A DNA stretch of 64,000 nt from Buxus sempervirens (Eukaryota > Streptophyta > Magnoliopsida > Buxales > Buxaceae): positions 16,838,221 through 16,902,220 of the forward strand of contig OX387192.1 of assembly GCA_947561395.2 (NCBI GenBank). Direction: 5' to 3'. The number at the start of each line of letters is the position of its first letter. The stretch's first letter is position 1. The position numbers and the translations under genes were made by a program. The notes beneath the pieces were generated by a model. The model was not told the DNA's origin, ran no database searches, and saw only the letters and a list, made by a program, of their open reading frames with translations. Of this stretch, positions 12,185 to 23,232 are shown piece after piece.

Positions 12185-12994
12185 TTTTGGAATGAGAAGC
12201 AATAGTAGCAGCTTCTGAAAGTGCCCTACTCAGCTCCTCCAGATCTATATCTTCATTGTTTCTGTCGTCCACTCCCCTAGAGTCATGTGTCCACAAATCC
12301 TCCTCCCACCTGTTGTTATTATTTGAAAGTGATAAAGATGACAGCGTCAATGAAGCTGTTTCTTGAAAGATACCACTTGAATCCTCCTGGTTACTGGACT
12401 TCTGAATTCTAAGAGCACGCCAGCTACACATACCATCAGTAAAAAATGTCAAAAAAGTCAAGGCTGGAAGAACTTCGACACTAAAATTCACAATTGTGAG
12501 CAATTTGAAAAACGAACTTAATGCAGACCGGAAATAGGTACCTGTGTGGGTTGCTCCCACATTTTGGCTTCACACAACCAAAAATGTAAACTATACGCTC
12601 ATCAATCTTCAAACTATCACATGAAATAGGAGCATATACCTGAAGAAAATGTGTAAAATAAAATGTTACAGTTCTCTCAGATATATTTTTTTATCAAAGT
12701 ACAATGATAGTTTATACAAGTAAAACCTGTGCAACAAGACAGAGACTACTTCCACATGCACCACATTCAAGCAGATCAGGTTGGATGGCCAACTCTGGAA
12801 TTGGCCAGTCCTGAAAATAGAAGAGAAGAATTATATCAAAACAAAATATTTTGCAATAACATGTAATAAGATATTGAATCTACAATAGCAACTTACTGGC
12901 AGCCCACCAATTTTTGTTGTGTCGTGATCGGATGCTTCATAATTATCCTTGGCCCATGGTCCTGGCATGCCTAGAATTGAATGATCTCTCCCAT
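12185..12994 (-). pseudogene. PDCD2L: PDCD2-like (programmed cell death 2-like) gene, 5' part, broken
   Basis: Four minus-strand exons with intact GT-AG junctions (12994-12897, 12810-12727, 12639-12542, 12423 to about 12185) encode a PDCD2-family N-terminal region. It reads [17 protein letters not shown], then TTKIGGLP, then ECGACGSSLCLVAQ, then [19 protein letters not shown]. Two CxxC-type pairs match the family's zinc-binding region. The family acts in ribosome biogenesis, by the literature on PDCD2 proteins. Phases agree at every junction. Two defects are visible. There are five extra bases at about 12975-12979, just after the first codons, so the ATG at 12994 no longer reads into the conserved LGMPGPW. 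The gene also stops at the LTR boundary near 12185, so the C-terminal PDCD2 domain is missing. A noncoding first exon may end at the GTAAG donor near 14171. Confidence 0.82.
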
Positions 12995-14450
12995 CACTCA
13001 CCAGTAGATCAGGCAGTGAACCAGTCCAATAAATTTATCAAGATGATAGCCTGCTAATTAATTTCCGTATTAGCATACTCACCAATCAAAGACAAGGATA
13101 ACCCAGACAGTGAACTGAAATTTATGCTAATGTAAAAAAGTAGACAAGTAAGATTCTGGCCTCAATCCTTTTGTTTTCCAGAGAATGACCTCAGAATGTT
13201 TTAAAGCCTTTAACGTCCCAATTTATAAATATCAATGACAAACCGTAACCTTAACTTCAATTGTGGATATGCAGGATTGCATGCGTCATCCACTGTTATT
13301 ATAAAAGTGAATGTAAGGAATTGAATTGCCTATTCTTTAACAAAAAAAAAGGGATAGCGACACATTGATCCTCATAAATCAAGACAAACATTATTGAAAC
13401 CCAATTGAATTAACAAAATCCAAATTACAAAAACAAAACTTAAAGATGACACACATGCACCCAAAAAAAAAGGATGGACTCTTGGCTAAGCCAATAAACT
13501 TAAACAATTCTTAAAACCAGAAGACCAAAACATACATTTTAACAGACTTCAATGGAAACCATTCTTCCTTATCTGTAAAGATATTTATTAAAATTAAAAA
13601 ATGTTACAGAAACAGCACACTAGTCCCTTCCCAGTTCAATCTAATACAATTACACGAGATAAGAACATGTCCAGGAGTGAGAAAAAAAGTGTTTACACTT
13701 CAAAAACATCTAGGAAACATTGTAGCAAAGAGGCATTTGCACAACAGTAGGTTGACTCCATCAATACTATCATACCCAAATTAAAAGGACAACTGAAGCA
13801 AAAGAATTCAAAGTACAGAAGTTCAGACTCTTAACAGTCTGCGCGTCCAAAAATTAGAAAGCGGAAACCAATCAAAATTAACGTCACATCGATAAGACGA
13901 AACTTTTCAAGTATTTACATCAGCAACATTCAAAATCACGAACCCTATCTTTCGATAAATTTCGGCTTTTGTAACTTTCAGTCGGAAACCACATCAAGCC
14001 ATAATAGTATGGGGAAAAATAGTGATTTTTGAGTACTGATCAATTATTTCTCTGGATTCAATAAGAATTAGAAAATGAAAGCAAAATAAATTTGCCACTT
14101 ATCTTGCGAATCAATTTGGAAAAAAAAAAAGGAAAAGTAAAAATAAAGAAGAAGAAACCTTGAATTCTTACCCTTGGAACTTTTCAGAATCTGTGTCCTA
14201 GAAAATTTTCTTTCTTTGGTTCTTGAAGTTCAAAGTAGCTAATAAGAGTTTAGGCTTTTGCACAACGAAACCTCACTGTCTCTGCTTTTCTCTTTAATGT
14301 AAAGGAAAAGGTGTCGTCTTTGTAAGAGAGATATTGCCATCTGCGTTTTTTTTTGGAGATGAATAGCGAAATGGAGAGAAGCTCCTTTTTTCCCCCCTTT
14401 TAACCAGGGGTATTTTGGTCATTTAAGATTGTTTAAACCCTAAGTAACCC
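12995..14450 (-). other. First intron, leader and promoter side of the PDCD2-like gene
   Basis: No coding sequence is recognisable. On the minus strand a good donor (AAGG/GTAAG) lies near 14171. It would end a 5' untranslated exon starting around 14300-14350, with an intron of about 1.1 kb before the coding start. AT-rich, single-copy-looking sequence sets it apart from the surrounding LTR DNA. I see no other gene in it. Confidence 0.4.
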
Positions 14451-14559
14451 AATTATTCCTGTAAAGCGGCATGCTTGTGCAATTTGCCATCTTAATGGCA
14501 TGTTTTTATAATTACCCTTGTAAAGTCACCCTTTTGTATAATTTTCCCTTTTTTTTAAC

Positions 14560-14954
14560 CTTTTCTCCTTTAAACATCCCTTTTTCCTCTTCCTTTTTCA
14601 TTTCTTCTCTTCCACGTCTCTCTCTCTCTCTCTCTTCCTCTATCTTGTCTCATCTTCCTACTCTTCTCCTACCTCTCATCTCACTTATCATCTCTTTCTT
14701 TCTCTCACACTCTTCCTCTCCCGCTTGTATTTTTCCCTCTCATCAAGGGTTCTAGTTTGTTTTGAAGGTTAGAATCAATTTGTAAAAGAGAAACTCTAAT
14801 CTCATATTGCTCAAAGGGAGTATTTGTGAAAGCTTTGAAAAGAAAGGATTTATTTCTCTTGCTTCTGAATCAAAGGCCATCAACTGTAAGTGTGATTAAT
14901 TTGTCCTTTATGCTTTTGTGCATGTACACTTCTAGTTACTTCCTTAAATTATAT
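14560..14954 (+). promoter_or_regulatory. CT-rich leader or promoter-like region facing right
   Basis: A pyrimidine-rich tract, including CT repeats at about 14617-14640, is followed by ordinary AT-rich sequence. A possible donor (CAACTG/TAAGTG) sits near 14886. This looks like the 5' untranslated region of a plus-strand host transcript diverging from the PDCD2-like gene. It is interrupted at 14959 by a retrotransposon, and its continuation would be at 30551. No protein is identifiable, so this is inference. Confidence 0.3.
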
Positions 14955-14959
14955 GTGTG

Positions 14960-16058
14960 TGTTTATACCCTATATAACCGACGAATAAGAGAAGGACACG
15001 TGGTGCCTAGGTGGCTTGGTTAGGCCACGACATCGAGGCCCGTAGACTTTGAATGGTTGAGCAAGCCACGTCAGCACGCATGCAGAAGAATGCGGTTCGA
15101 GCCACGCAAGCCAATACGACAAAACCATAAATATTAGAAGATCGTGCCATCGGCCGTTCAAGAATAAAACTATTTTTAGATCATGGCCGGGCGGTTACCA
15201 TTTTGAAACAGAGAACTGAAGATGACCAACCGCCATGAAGATCGTGCAAGAGTAGGACGTTGAGCAACCGTCAAGGAGCGGCTATAAAAGGCACCAATTC
15301 GAAGAACTCAAGGACACAATCTACACAACCGCAACCGGTTATTATATTATTTTGATCATCCGTGATCCTTTATCCCCTCTAATACAGACGGATAAACTAG
15401 GACTTCTCTCACTGCTTCCAGTCGCAGTGACATCTTCGACCCCTCTTTACTCCGATTAACACCAGAATCCTGCCACCGGAGAGTAAGTTGAGGCCGTCCC
15501 TGACTCGCAGTTCTGTCTTTACAGAATCCTGAGCAGCCGGTCCCGAGACTCGCTCTGTTCACGCCAGGTGACTCTTGTATTTTCGGGTAAGCAGCAATCC
15601 AAGGTGAACCCCCTGAATTGGCTTTGCTAGCAGCCGCCCCCTTCCTCCTGCGCTTATACCCGATTACGGCTATAAGACCAGGACAGGCCGGTCTTGCGAG
15701 CCCTGTCAGTTTTCTTTTTTTACTTTTGTTTCCCTTTTGAGGATTATCTGTTGTCGTTTTCGGCTATTCGGCCGATTTATTAATAAAGGATTTGTGTGCC
15801 GTTAGTTGCTTTCGCTTTCAAACACTTACAAGAACCCAAAACGAAGACCGAACCCCTAGTCTTCATACCATCGCCTGACCGATTTTATTACAGGTGACTT
15901 GCAGTACGACTGAACCGATCCCGGTTCAGATTCGGAACAGGTGCCCGGGGTCAGGAATCGACTCGAAAATCATTGTATCAAACGATACTGGCACGCCCGC
16001 GTAGAGACACATCATCAACACAGACACGTGTCCACACCGGCCCATTTTTGGAGCAACA
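14960..16058 (+). repeat. 5' LTR of the 15.6-kb Tat element
   Basis: 1,099 bp, from TGTTTATACCC to GGAGCAACA. A TATA box (TATAAAAG) lies at 15283-15290. The preceding GTGTG is the target duplication. A short minus-strand ORF inside it (15356-15562) also occurs in the 3' LTR and is not considered a gene. Confidence 0.92.
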
Positions 16059-16066
16059 TCCCTTTT

Positions 16067-16084
16067 TGGCACGCCCGGTGGGAC
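16067..16084 (+). other. Primer binding site
   Basis: TGGCACGCCCGGTGGGAC begins with the TGG needed to pair with a tRNA CCA end and lies 8 bp after the 5' LTR. I did not assign the tRNA. Confidence 0.65.
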
Positions 16085-16107
16085 CATTAGTCTTTGAAAG
16101 AGCACTA

Positions 16108-18320
16108 ATGGCGGCAAGAAGAAGTACTCGGCATGCTGAAAATGTAGCGCCAGAGGAACCTACCAAATCTCAGGTAAATCCTCTTTATGCTTAGAGGTCC
16201 CGGAAGAAGGACCTTCGAGTTCTCAGCCGGACCTTAATGAGCGACTTATTCAGGCCATACAAGGTCTCAGCCAACAAATGGCAGGCTTTGGCCAGGGTAT
16301 TAACAAAATTTCTTCTGATAATGGTAGAATCCTAGCGGTTTTACAGGAAGGTTTCTCTACAATGGCAAGACCGGTCATGATGACCGAACGAGCCGAAACA
16401 TCGGCTGCCGGATCAAATGCTCACGAAAGGATAAATATCCCGGAGCAGCCACCGATCATGAACCTAGGTGTAAACGGCCGAAACGAACAGGCCAACACCG
16501 TCGCTTTTAGAGGAGAAATACCTCCTGGTGTCCCAGTTCATCCCAATGTGCCTCCGATCGAGGTGCGGCCCATGGGACAAAGGGAAGCACAGGAGAACCA
16601 TAGAGAAGATATCGGGGTAAGAAATATGGCCGTAAACCGTAATTACATCCAAAATGTAATTCAAGAAATGATCGGAGATCAATATCACCGACGGATGACT
16701 AGGCCAGTTTATAGGAAACCTTACCCAGGCTGGATTGACCAACAATTTGAATTCCCTAGGGGATACAAGATTCCCGAATTCACTTTGTTTTCATGAGAAT
16801 GCCAACAATCTACCATTGAACACATTGGCCGATTTACGGTTCAATGTGGAGAGGCATCCGGTAATGATTTCCTTAGACTTAGACTATTTGGAAACTCATT
16901 GACCAGACAGGCCTTTACATGGTATATTACCTTACCGGCCAATTCAGTTACAAATTGGGGAATGATGGAAGAGAAATTCCACTCCCAATTTTATCGCACG
17001 GAGCCCGAAGTGACCATGGTTGATCTTGCTCGGTTAAGACAACCGGGGGAATCGGCTGATAAATATATTGCTCGCTTTAAATATATGAAAAACAAATGCC
17101 GAATTCTTTTACCAAAATCGGAATTTGCAAATTTGGCTTTAAACGGACTACAATTTGAACTTCGGAAGAAATTCGAAGGTGAACAGTTCGAAGACTTATT
17201 TGAGTTGTCGGCCAGAGCCACCAAATACGAATGGCTATTACAGGAAGACAACGAAAAGAAAGTCTCGTCTTACGGGTCTTATTACAAGGACCCGAACTTT
17301 GAATACGGAGTTGTAGAAGTCGTGGGAAAACAATCAATTACCTGTCCGATTCTTATCCGAAAAACCAAGGATACAGAAGCAACAAAGGAGACGAGTACTT
17401 TTAGCCGAAATTATTCCTTTGACATAAATAAGACGGCTGAAGTATTTGAATACCTTTTGAAACAAGGATTCTTCAGACTGACCAAAGACCATCCTTTTAT
17501 CCCAGCCAATGTGGCGGCCAAGGGTAAAGCTTGTAAATGGCACGGGGTGAAAACTCATGAAACTAATGAATGTACTGTGCTTCGTAATGTGATACAGGAG
17601 AATATTGATAAAGGGCTCCTGAAGTTTGCAGAAACCGACAAAGAGAAGATGTAGGTTGACACACAACCATTCCCTAAAGAGGTGTCGGCGAATATGGTTA
17701 CCATTGGTTTGCCAAAACGCACTCCAGCAGTTAAAATCGACCTGGATGGATCCTCATCAGGGAAATGGGGGAAAACAGCACAACCAGTGCAAAACCAAGT
17801 GAATTTACGACCAAGAAACCATTGGAGGTATCCACCTACACAAGGACGGTCATGGCGTCAAGAGAGGAGAGGTGAAATCTGGGGTGAGTGGTGGCATAAG
17901 TCCAGACGCGAACCCAGGATAGAAGAAGACAGGAAGCCAGACCTCAACGAGAAAACAACAAAGAAATTGGCTTCGGTTCCTTCTGAATTGTCTTCCAATC
18001 AAGCTGCAACCAAAAAGCGACCGGAAACGGTTGCTAAATCCTCTGAGGATTCTTCCGTTAATAAAGATACATCATGCAAGATTCCGGAGAAAATAGAAAT
18101 GTCACCAGGCCTCCTTTGCCAAGACTGCAAGCAAAAAGTGATAGCAGAATACCGGTATTCCCAATACAAAGGGAAATCAGTCAAGTATGAAGATGCACGC
18201 CACACTCAGGGGGGCAAGAGACCCTTGTACTTAACTTCTGGAAGACAAGTAGGCTCGCCGACAAGGACGGCAGCTACCTATAGCTCCGCTAGGGATAGCG
18301 GCTATATGACTCACGAATAA
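16108..18320 (+). pseudogene. gag of the Tat element, interrupted
   Basis: The start is ATG 16108 (MAARRSTRHAEN), 24 bp past the primer site. The frame is broken by TAG at 16192-16194 and a frameshift before 16278, by TGA at 16794-16796, and by TAG at 17652-17654. The central part (about 16899-17250) is a retrotransposon Gag domain: FTWYITLP, EEKFHSQFYRTEPE, LRQPGESADKYIARF. A Cys/His motif, CKWHGVKTHETNEC, lies near 17530-17575, as in other Tat Gags. The protein would form the virus-like particle. A basic, Arg-rich tail follows to 18320. It cannot be translated whole as it stands. Confidence 0.88.
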
Positions 18321-18540
18321 TATAGGATGGTAAACAGGGTCAAACCCAGAATGGTAAAACCACCTATTATGCAGGATGGTCACTGGAAAAGATTGACTCA
18401 TCCTAAATTTCCTTTCCATGCGCAGGCAAGTATCGCAGAACTGACCAGAACGCAGAAGCGACGCTGGCAGCGACAGCAAGCTAAGAGACGATACCAGGAA
18501 TAGAGTACTGGATCATCCGAGCCGTATTGGTCGTCTAGGT

Positions 18541-19692
18541 TTGTTGCCAAAAGGCGCATTCCGAAACCACAAAGGCTCAAAAAGAGCCCGCCCGATTCAC
18601 CAATTCCTCCAGATACTACGCCCCGAACACAATTCCAATGCAGTGACCGAAAGGCTGGTTTCGGACGAGGAATTGACGGACAATTTCGCTGGAGGAGAAG
18701 GAGAACAATTGTTAGTTGAACAATTGTTAACAAAGTACAGCAGGATCTCAACTCCTTCTACGGTAGAAATAACGGAGGAATTGACGCTCGAAACTCCCAA
18801 AGACGAGATCAGTGAGTCGCTGAGTCAACCTCCTTTGAGTGCTGATGCATCAATCGCCGAAATTTGTTTCGGTCGGATGCCCCCGATACCACTTGACTGT
18901 CATATGGTCCTCACTTTACCTATGACTTTTGGGGCCAGCATGGAGTTACCACGGTTAGAGGAGATCCAGGAGGAGGAAGACCCAGTAGCTTTGTATGTGA
19001 TTGATCCGGAACATCTCGAAGAAGAGAAAAAAGACCAGAAACCGGCCGATGGTGACAAAATCGGTCTGGTGGGAGAGGTATGTTTCGTTGAACCATCCTT
19101 AACCATGACTCAACATCTGAAACCTTTATTTATAAAGGCGCACATGAACGGGATCCCTATCAATAGAATTCTAATTGATAATGGGGCAGCAATAAATTTC
19201 ATCCCAATCTCCACATTGAAGAAATTAGGTAAGTCTTATTCGGATTTAATTTCTTCCGAGATCACCGTTACTAACTTTGCAGGAGGTATTACAGGGACTA
19301 GAGGAATCCTCCCAATCGAACTAACGGTTGGGACACGGCAATCTCTTACGGCATTCTTCGTAATTGAATCATCCGCCGGATACAACGCATTGCTGGGAAG
19401 AGATTGGATCCATTCGAACAAATGCGTACCATCTTCTTTGCACCAATCGTTGCTGTTTTGGAAGGATGGCAAGACCGAAGAAGTAAAAGCCGACCAGCGG
19501 CCATTTGCCGTAGATTCTAACGCCGCACATGCATCACTTTATAAAGAAGGGGTAAAACCAATTTCATTTAGTGGATATGACAAGAATGGGCAGCCGATCA
19601 CTTCAAGTTCGGCTATACTACAAACGGCGCAACTACAGATTACAGAGGTAGCCGCAGTTGCCGAACTCAAAGAACTACCAAATGATGGTTAA
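18541..19692 (+). pseudogene. Protease region of the Tat element
   Basis: A 383-codon open stretch in a different frame from gag. An acidic, low-complexity N-terminal part precedes a retropepsin-like domain with ILIDNGAAINFIP (about 19168-19206) and YNALLGRDWIH (about 19384-19416). The catalytic triplet is D-N-G, usual in Tat elements, rather than D-T/S-G. Between 18320 and 18541 the frame changes and a TAG lies near 18501. The protease would process Gag-Pol inside the particle. Confidence 0.85.
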
Positions 19693-22264
19693 GCCATCAG
19701 AAGTCGCAGAAGCCGTCTTAAGAAAGATGACGGCTTACATGCAGGAAGAAAAGATAGGGAAATTGCAGTAGGAATAGGAATGGCTGGAAAACGGCGAGAT
19801 AATGATAAACTCGGCCGAATTCATTAATGAACAAGAAGATGAAAGGGTACAAGACCGGGATGAGATTACTCTCGCCGACCTACAAGCAGCACCAGCCAAA
19901 TTAGAGGACCTGAAGGTAGATACCCAAGATCCATTAGAAGAAATCAACCTGGGGACAGAGGCGGAACAAAAGCCTGTTTTCATAAGTAAGTTACTACCAC
20001 CTTTGGTCAGACAAGAAATGAGACGATTGTTAGCCGAATATTCGGACTGTTTCGCCTGGACTTACCAAGAGATGCCAGGATTGGACCGAAAAATGGTAGA
20101 ACACAGGCTCCCTATCAAGCCAGAATTTAAACCATTCAGACAACCTTCGAGGAGGATGGGTGACGACGTGGTATGTAAAGTAAAGGTTGAAATAGAACGG
20201 CTTTTATCAGCCGGGTTTATTAGGCCGATACGATACGCCGAGTGGCTTTCAAACGTTGTACTTGTAATAAAAAAGAATGGTCAAATTAGGGTATGTATTG
20301 ATTTCCGCAATCTGAACTCTGCAATGCCCAAGGACGAATATCCAATGCCGATCGCAGATCTCTTAGTTGATAATGCATCACATCATAAGTTTTCGTCATT
20401 TATGGACGGCCACTCCGGATATAATCAAATCTTTATTGCCGAAGAAGATGTAGCTAAAACGGCGTTTCGATGCCCTGGAGCATTAGGAACTTATTGTTGG
20501 GTAGTTATTCCTTTCGGGTTGAAAAATGCTGGCGCAACCTATCAAAGGGCAATGAATCTTATCTTCCATGACATGATCGGTCAAATACTTGAGGTATATA
20601 TTGACGATGTGGTAATAAAATCTCAGACCGAAACGGACCACTTGCAGCATTTAAAGCGGGTTTTTGAGCGACTTCGTAAGTACAGCTTGAAAATGAATTC
20701 GTTAAAGTGTGCTTTTGGTGTATCTGCCGGAAATTTCCTAGGCTTTCTCGTACACCAAAGAGGAATTGAGGTCGACAAAAATAAGGCAAAGTCGGTCATA
20801 GAAGCCAAGCCACCAGCTAATAAGAAACAGCTACAAAGGTTGCTCGGCCAGGTGGATTTCTTGAGAAGATTCATTTCAAACTTGGCCGGGAAGATCAGGG
20901 TCCTATCCCCATTATTGAAGATCAAGAATACTGAAGAGTTTATTTGGAATGAGGACCATCAAGCCGCTTTTGAAGGCATTAAACAGTATTTGGCAACACC
21001 ACCGGTCTTGGTGCCACCTTCAAAAGAACGGCCGCTAAAGCTTTATATAGCAGCAGCGAGCGATTCAGTTGGAGTCTTGTTGGCCCAAGAGAACGATCAA
21101 GGATATGAGCAGGCCATTTATTACCTCAGCAGATTCCTGACTCCAGTGGAAGAAAGGTACACTAATCTAGAGAAGTTGTGTCTCACACTCTATTATGCAG
21201 CTACCAAATTACGACATTATCTCCTGTCGGCCAAAGAAATTTTTGTCATAGCAGCCACTGACGTGGTCAAGTACATGCTCACTCGGCCCACGGTGAGTGG
21301 TAGACTCGGAAAATGGACCCTGACTCTGATGGAGTTCGACTTCAAATATGTACCGCAGAAAGCGGTAAAAGGACAAGCATTGGCCGATCATCCATCTAGT
21401 GTACAAGAAAAAGAATTGGATATCCCAGTATTTCATGCCAGTTTTTGCTATGCCGAATTCCAACCATGGACACTGGAATTTGATGGCTCAAAAACAGAGT
21501 TTGCTTCTGGGATCGGAGTAGTAATAACCTCACCAACCGGTGACAAGCACGAACATGAATTTCAACTTGAAGAATTATCCACAAATAATCAAGCAGAGTT
21601 TGAAGCTACAATTATAGGGTTGGAAATTCTATGGGAAATGGGTGCTCGAGCGGTTAATATTGTTGGGGATTCCCAACTCGTCTTGAAGCAAATGGAGGGC
21701 ATATATAACTGCAATAGCGAGTCATTAGTACTGTTGCTGCGAAGGGCGAGATTCTTGGCCCAGCAGTTCAATAGAATTGAATTCGAACATCGGCCAAGGA
21801 AGGAAAACTATCAAGCTAATGAACTGGCCCAATTGGCATCCGGACTCAGACTGCGTGATTCAGTCAAAACGGTGACCATACAATCTCTCCCCAACTCCGA
21901 GAAAAGACCATTTCTGGTGGATTCACTGGCATGTTGTAACCAGACAATAAGACAGGATTGGAGAGGTGAGATCTGGGGATATCTTAAAGATCCTACTATA
22001 AAGACTAGCAGATCGACCAAAAGGAAAGCTGCCAACTATTTCATTCTGGGCGATGAGTTATATAAAACGAGTATTGAGGACATCCCACTCAGGTGTGTCA
22101 ACCCAACAGAAGCCATGTTAATAATGGCCGAAGTGCACGAAGGGATCTGTGGCGCACACCAAGCAGGAGTCAAGATGCGATGGTTATTACGTCGGCATGG
22201 TTATTACTGGCCGTCAATCTTGAAAGATTGTCAGATGTTCGCTGCAGGATGTCAGGAATGTTAG
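19685..22264 (+). pseudogene. Reverse transcriptase, RNase H, archaeal-type RNase H and integrase N-terminus
   Basis: From 19685 the frame has two TAG stops (19769-19771, 19775-19777) and is then open from 19802 to 22264. RT spans about residues 130-310 of the 820-codon stretch (IRVCIDFRNLN, FMDGHSGYNQI, and a YIDD active site). A first RNase H region follows (LYIAAASDSVGVLLAQ). A second, archaeal-type RNase H (FDGSKTEFASGIGVV, TNNQAEFEA, VGDSQLV) is the mark of the Tat clade. Its last catalytic acid is replaced: ENYQANELA where AD-LA is expected. The integrase zinc-binding HHCC motif ends at CQEC, right before TAG 22262-22264. Several defects make it inactive. Confidence 0.92.
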
Positions 22265-22897
22265 AAACATGGACCAGTTCAGAGGGTACCGGCATTCGAA
22301 TTGCAAACCATAGTCAAGCCATGGCCCTTCAGAGGTTGGGCAATGGATTTAATTGGAAAAGTGTATCCTCCTTCGACTGGTCTACACAACTTCATCATAG
22401 TAGCCACCGATTACTTCACCAAATGGGTGGAAGCCAAACCTTTGAAAAAAGTGGAACAATCGGATGTGATTGAGTTTATCAGGGAGCAGATAATTCACAG
22501 ATACGGTATCCCCGAAACCATCACGACCGATTCAGGCACCGTTTTTGTAGGACAAGAAGTGACTGAATTTGCCAAAACATATGGCATCCGAATGATTCAA
22601 TCTACACCTTATTACGCACAGGCAAATGGACAAGCTGAAGCAATGAATAAGGTGTTGAAAAATATCCTGAGAAAGATGATTGAAGATAAGCCAAGAAGTT
22701 GGCATAAACTCCTATCTGAAGCATTGTGGGCGTATCGAATGTCTTACAAGACGTCTATTGGAACTACCCCTTTTGCCTTAACCTTCGGTCATGAGGCAGT
22801 TATTCCGGCCGAGATCACGGTCAAATCGTTGAGGGTGGCTATTCAGAATAATTTCACTCCCAAGGATTACACGGAAGCAATGTTAGTTGAATTATAA
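22265..22897 (+). pseudogene. Integrase catalytic core
   Basis: This continues in frame after the TAG at 22262. The DDE core shows the first Asp in FRGWAMDLIGKV, the second in TITTDSGTVF and the Glu in GQAEAMNKVL. WHKLLSEALWAYRMSYKTS and TPFALTFGHEAVIP follow, as in plant Gypsy integrases. It ends at TAA 22895-22897, beyond which homology goes on. Integrase would insert the cDNA. The flanking stops separate it from RT and from its C-terminal domain. Confidence 0.9.
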
Positions 22898-23215
22898 GAC
22901 TTGGGGGAGATGAGGAGGCTAGCCCTGGATCGGCAGAGAGCCCTCAAGCAAAGGATTGCAAGATCCTATAATCGCCGAGTAAAACACAAATCATTCGCTC
23001 AAGGAGATTTAGTGTGGAAAACCCTTCTGCCAATAGGGAAAAAAGATTCCTTATATGGAAAATGGTCCCCCACGTGGGAAGGACCATTATAAGTCAGCAA
23101 GGTATTGCCCGGGGGGGCATACCATATACAGTCATTAGATGGCCAAGAAAAGAAGATTATCAACGGCCAGTTTTTGAAACGGTATTTTCCCACTCTATGG
23201 GAAAGCCGTGAAATC
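22898..23215 (+). pseudogene. Integrase C-terminal tail, broken
   Basis: Homologous reading continues after the TAA (LGEMRRLALDRQRALKQRI, SYNRRVKHKSFAQGDLVW). It is closed by TAA 23090-23092 and shifted by a run of seven G at about 23109-23115. The last piece, FLKRYFPTLWES, reads in another frame to about 23211. It is the usual basic C-terminal part of Gypsy integrases. Confidence 0.75.
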
Positions 23216-23232
23216 AATAACCAACCTGAGGA

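Larger units (their letters stand above)
10346..12185 (+). mobile_element. 3' LTR of a Tat-like element, 3'-truncated
   Basis: It starts TGTAGACACCCAAAATTG after a polypurine tract. It has a TATA box at 10744-10751 (TATAAATA), a splice-donor-like CCAGGTAAG at about 10843, a 156-bp tandem repeat and the block GTGCCTAACACCTTCCC near its end. The same landmarks occur in order in the LTR at 49467-58971, but that LTR runs about 110 bp further before its CA end. Here homology stops near 12185, where exon sequence of the PDCD2-like gene begins. The body of this element would be the left part of the window plus sequence outside it. Confidence 0.8.

Noticed and set aside
14471-14755. 94-codon Ser/Leu/Phe-rich plus-strand ORF
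   Set aside because: Low-complexity CT-rich tract, more likely an untranslated leader or promoter.
15356-15562. 68-codon minus-strand ORF, repeated at 29844-30050
   Set aside because: It is duplicated only because it lies in both LTRs of the Tat element. No domain.
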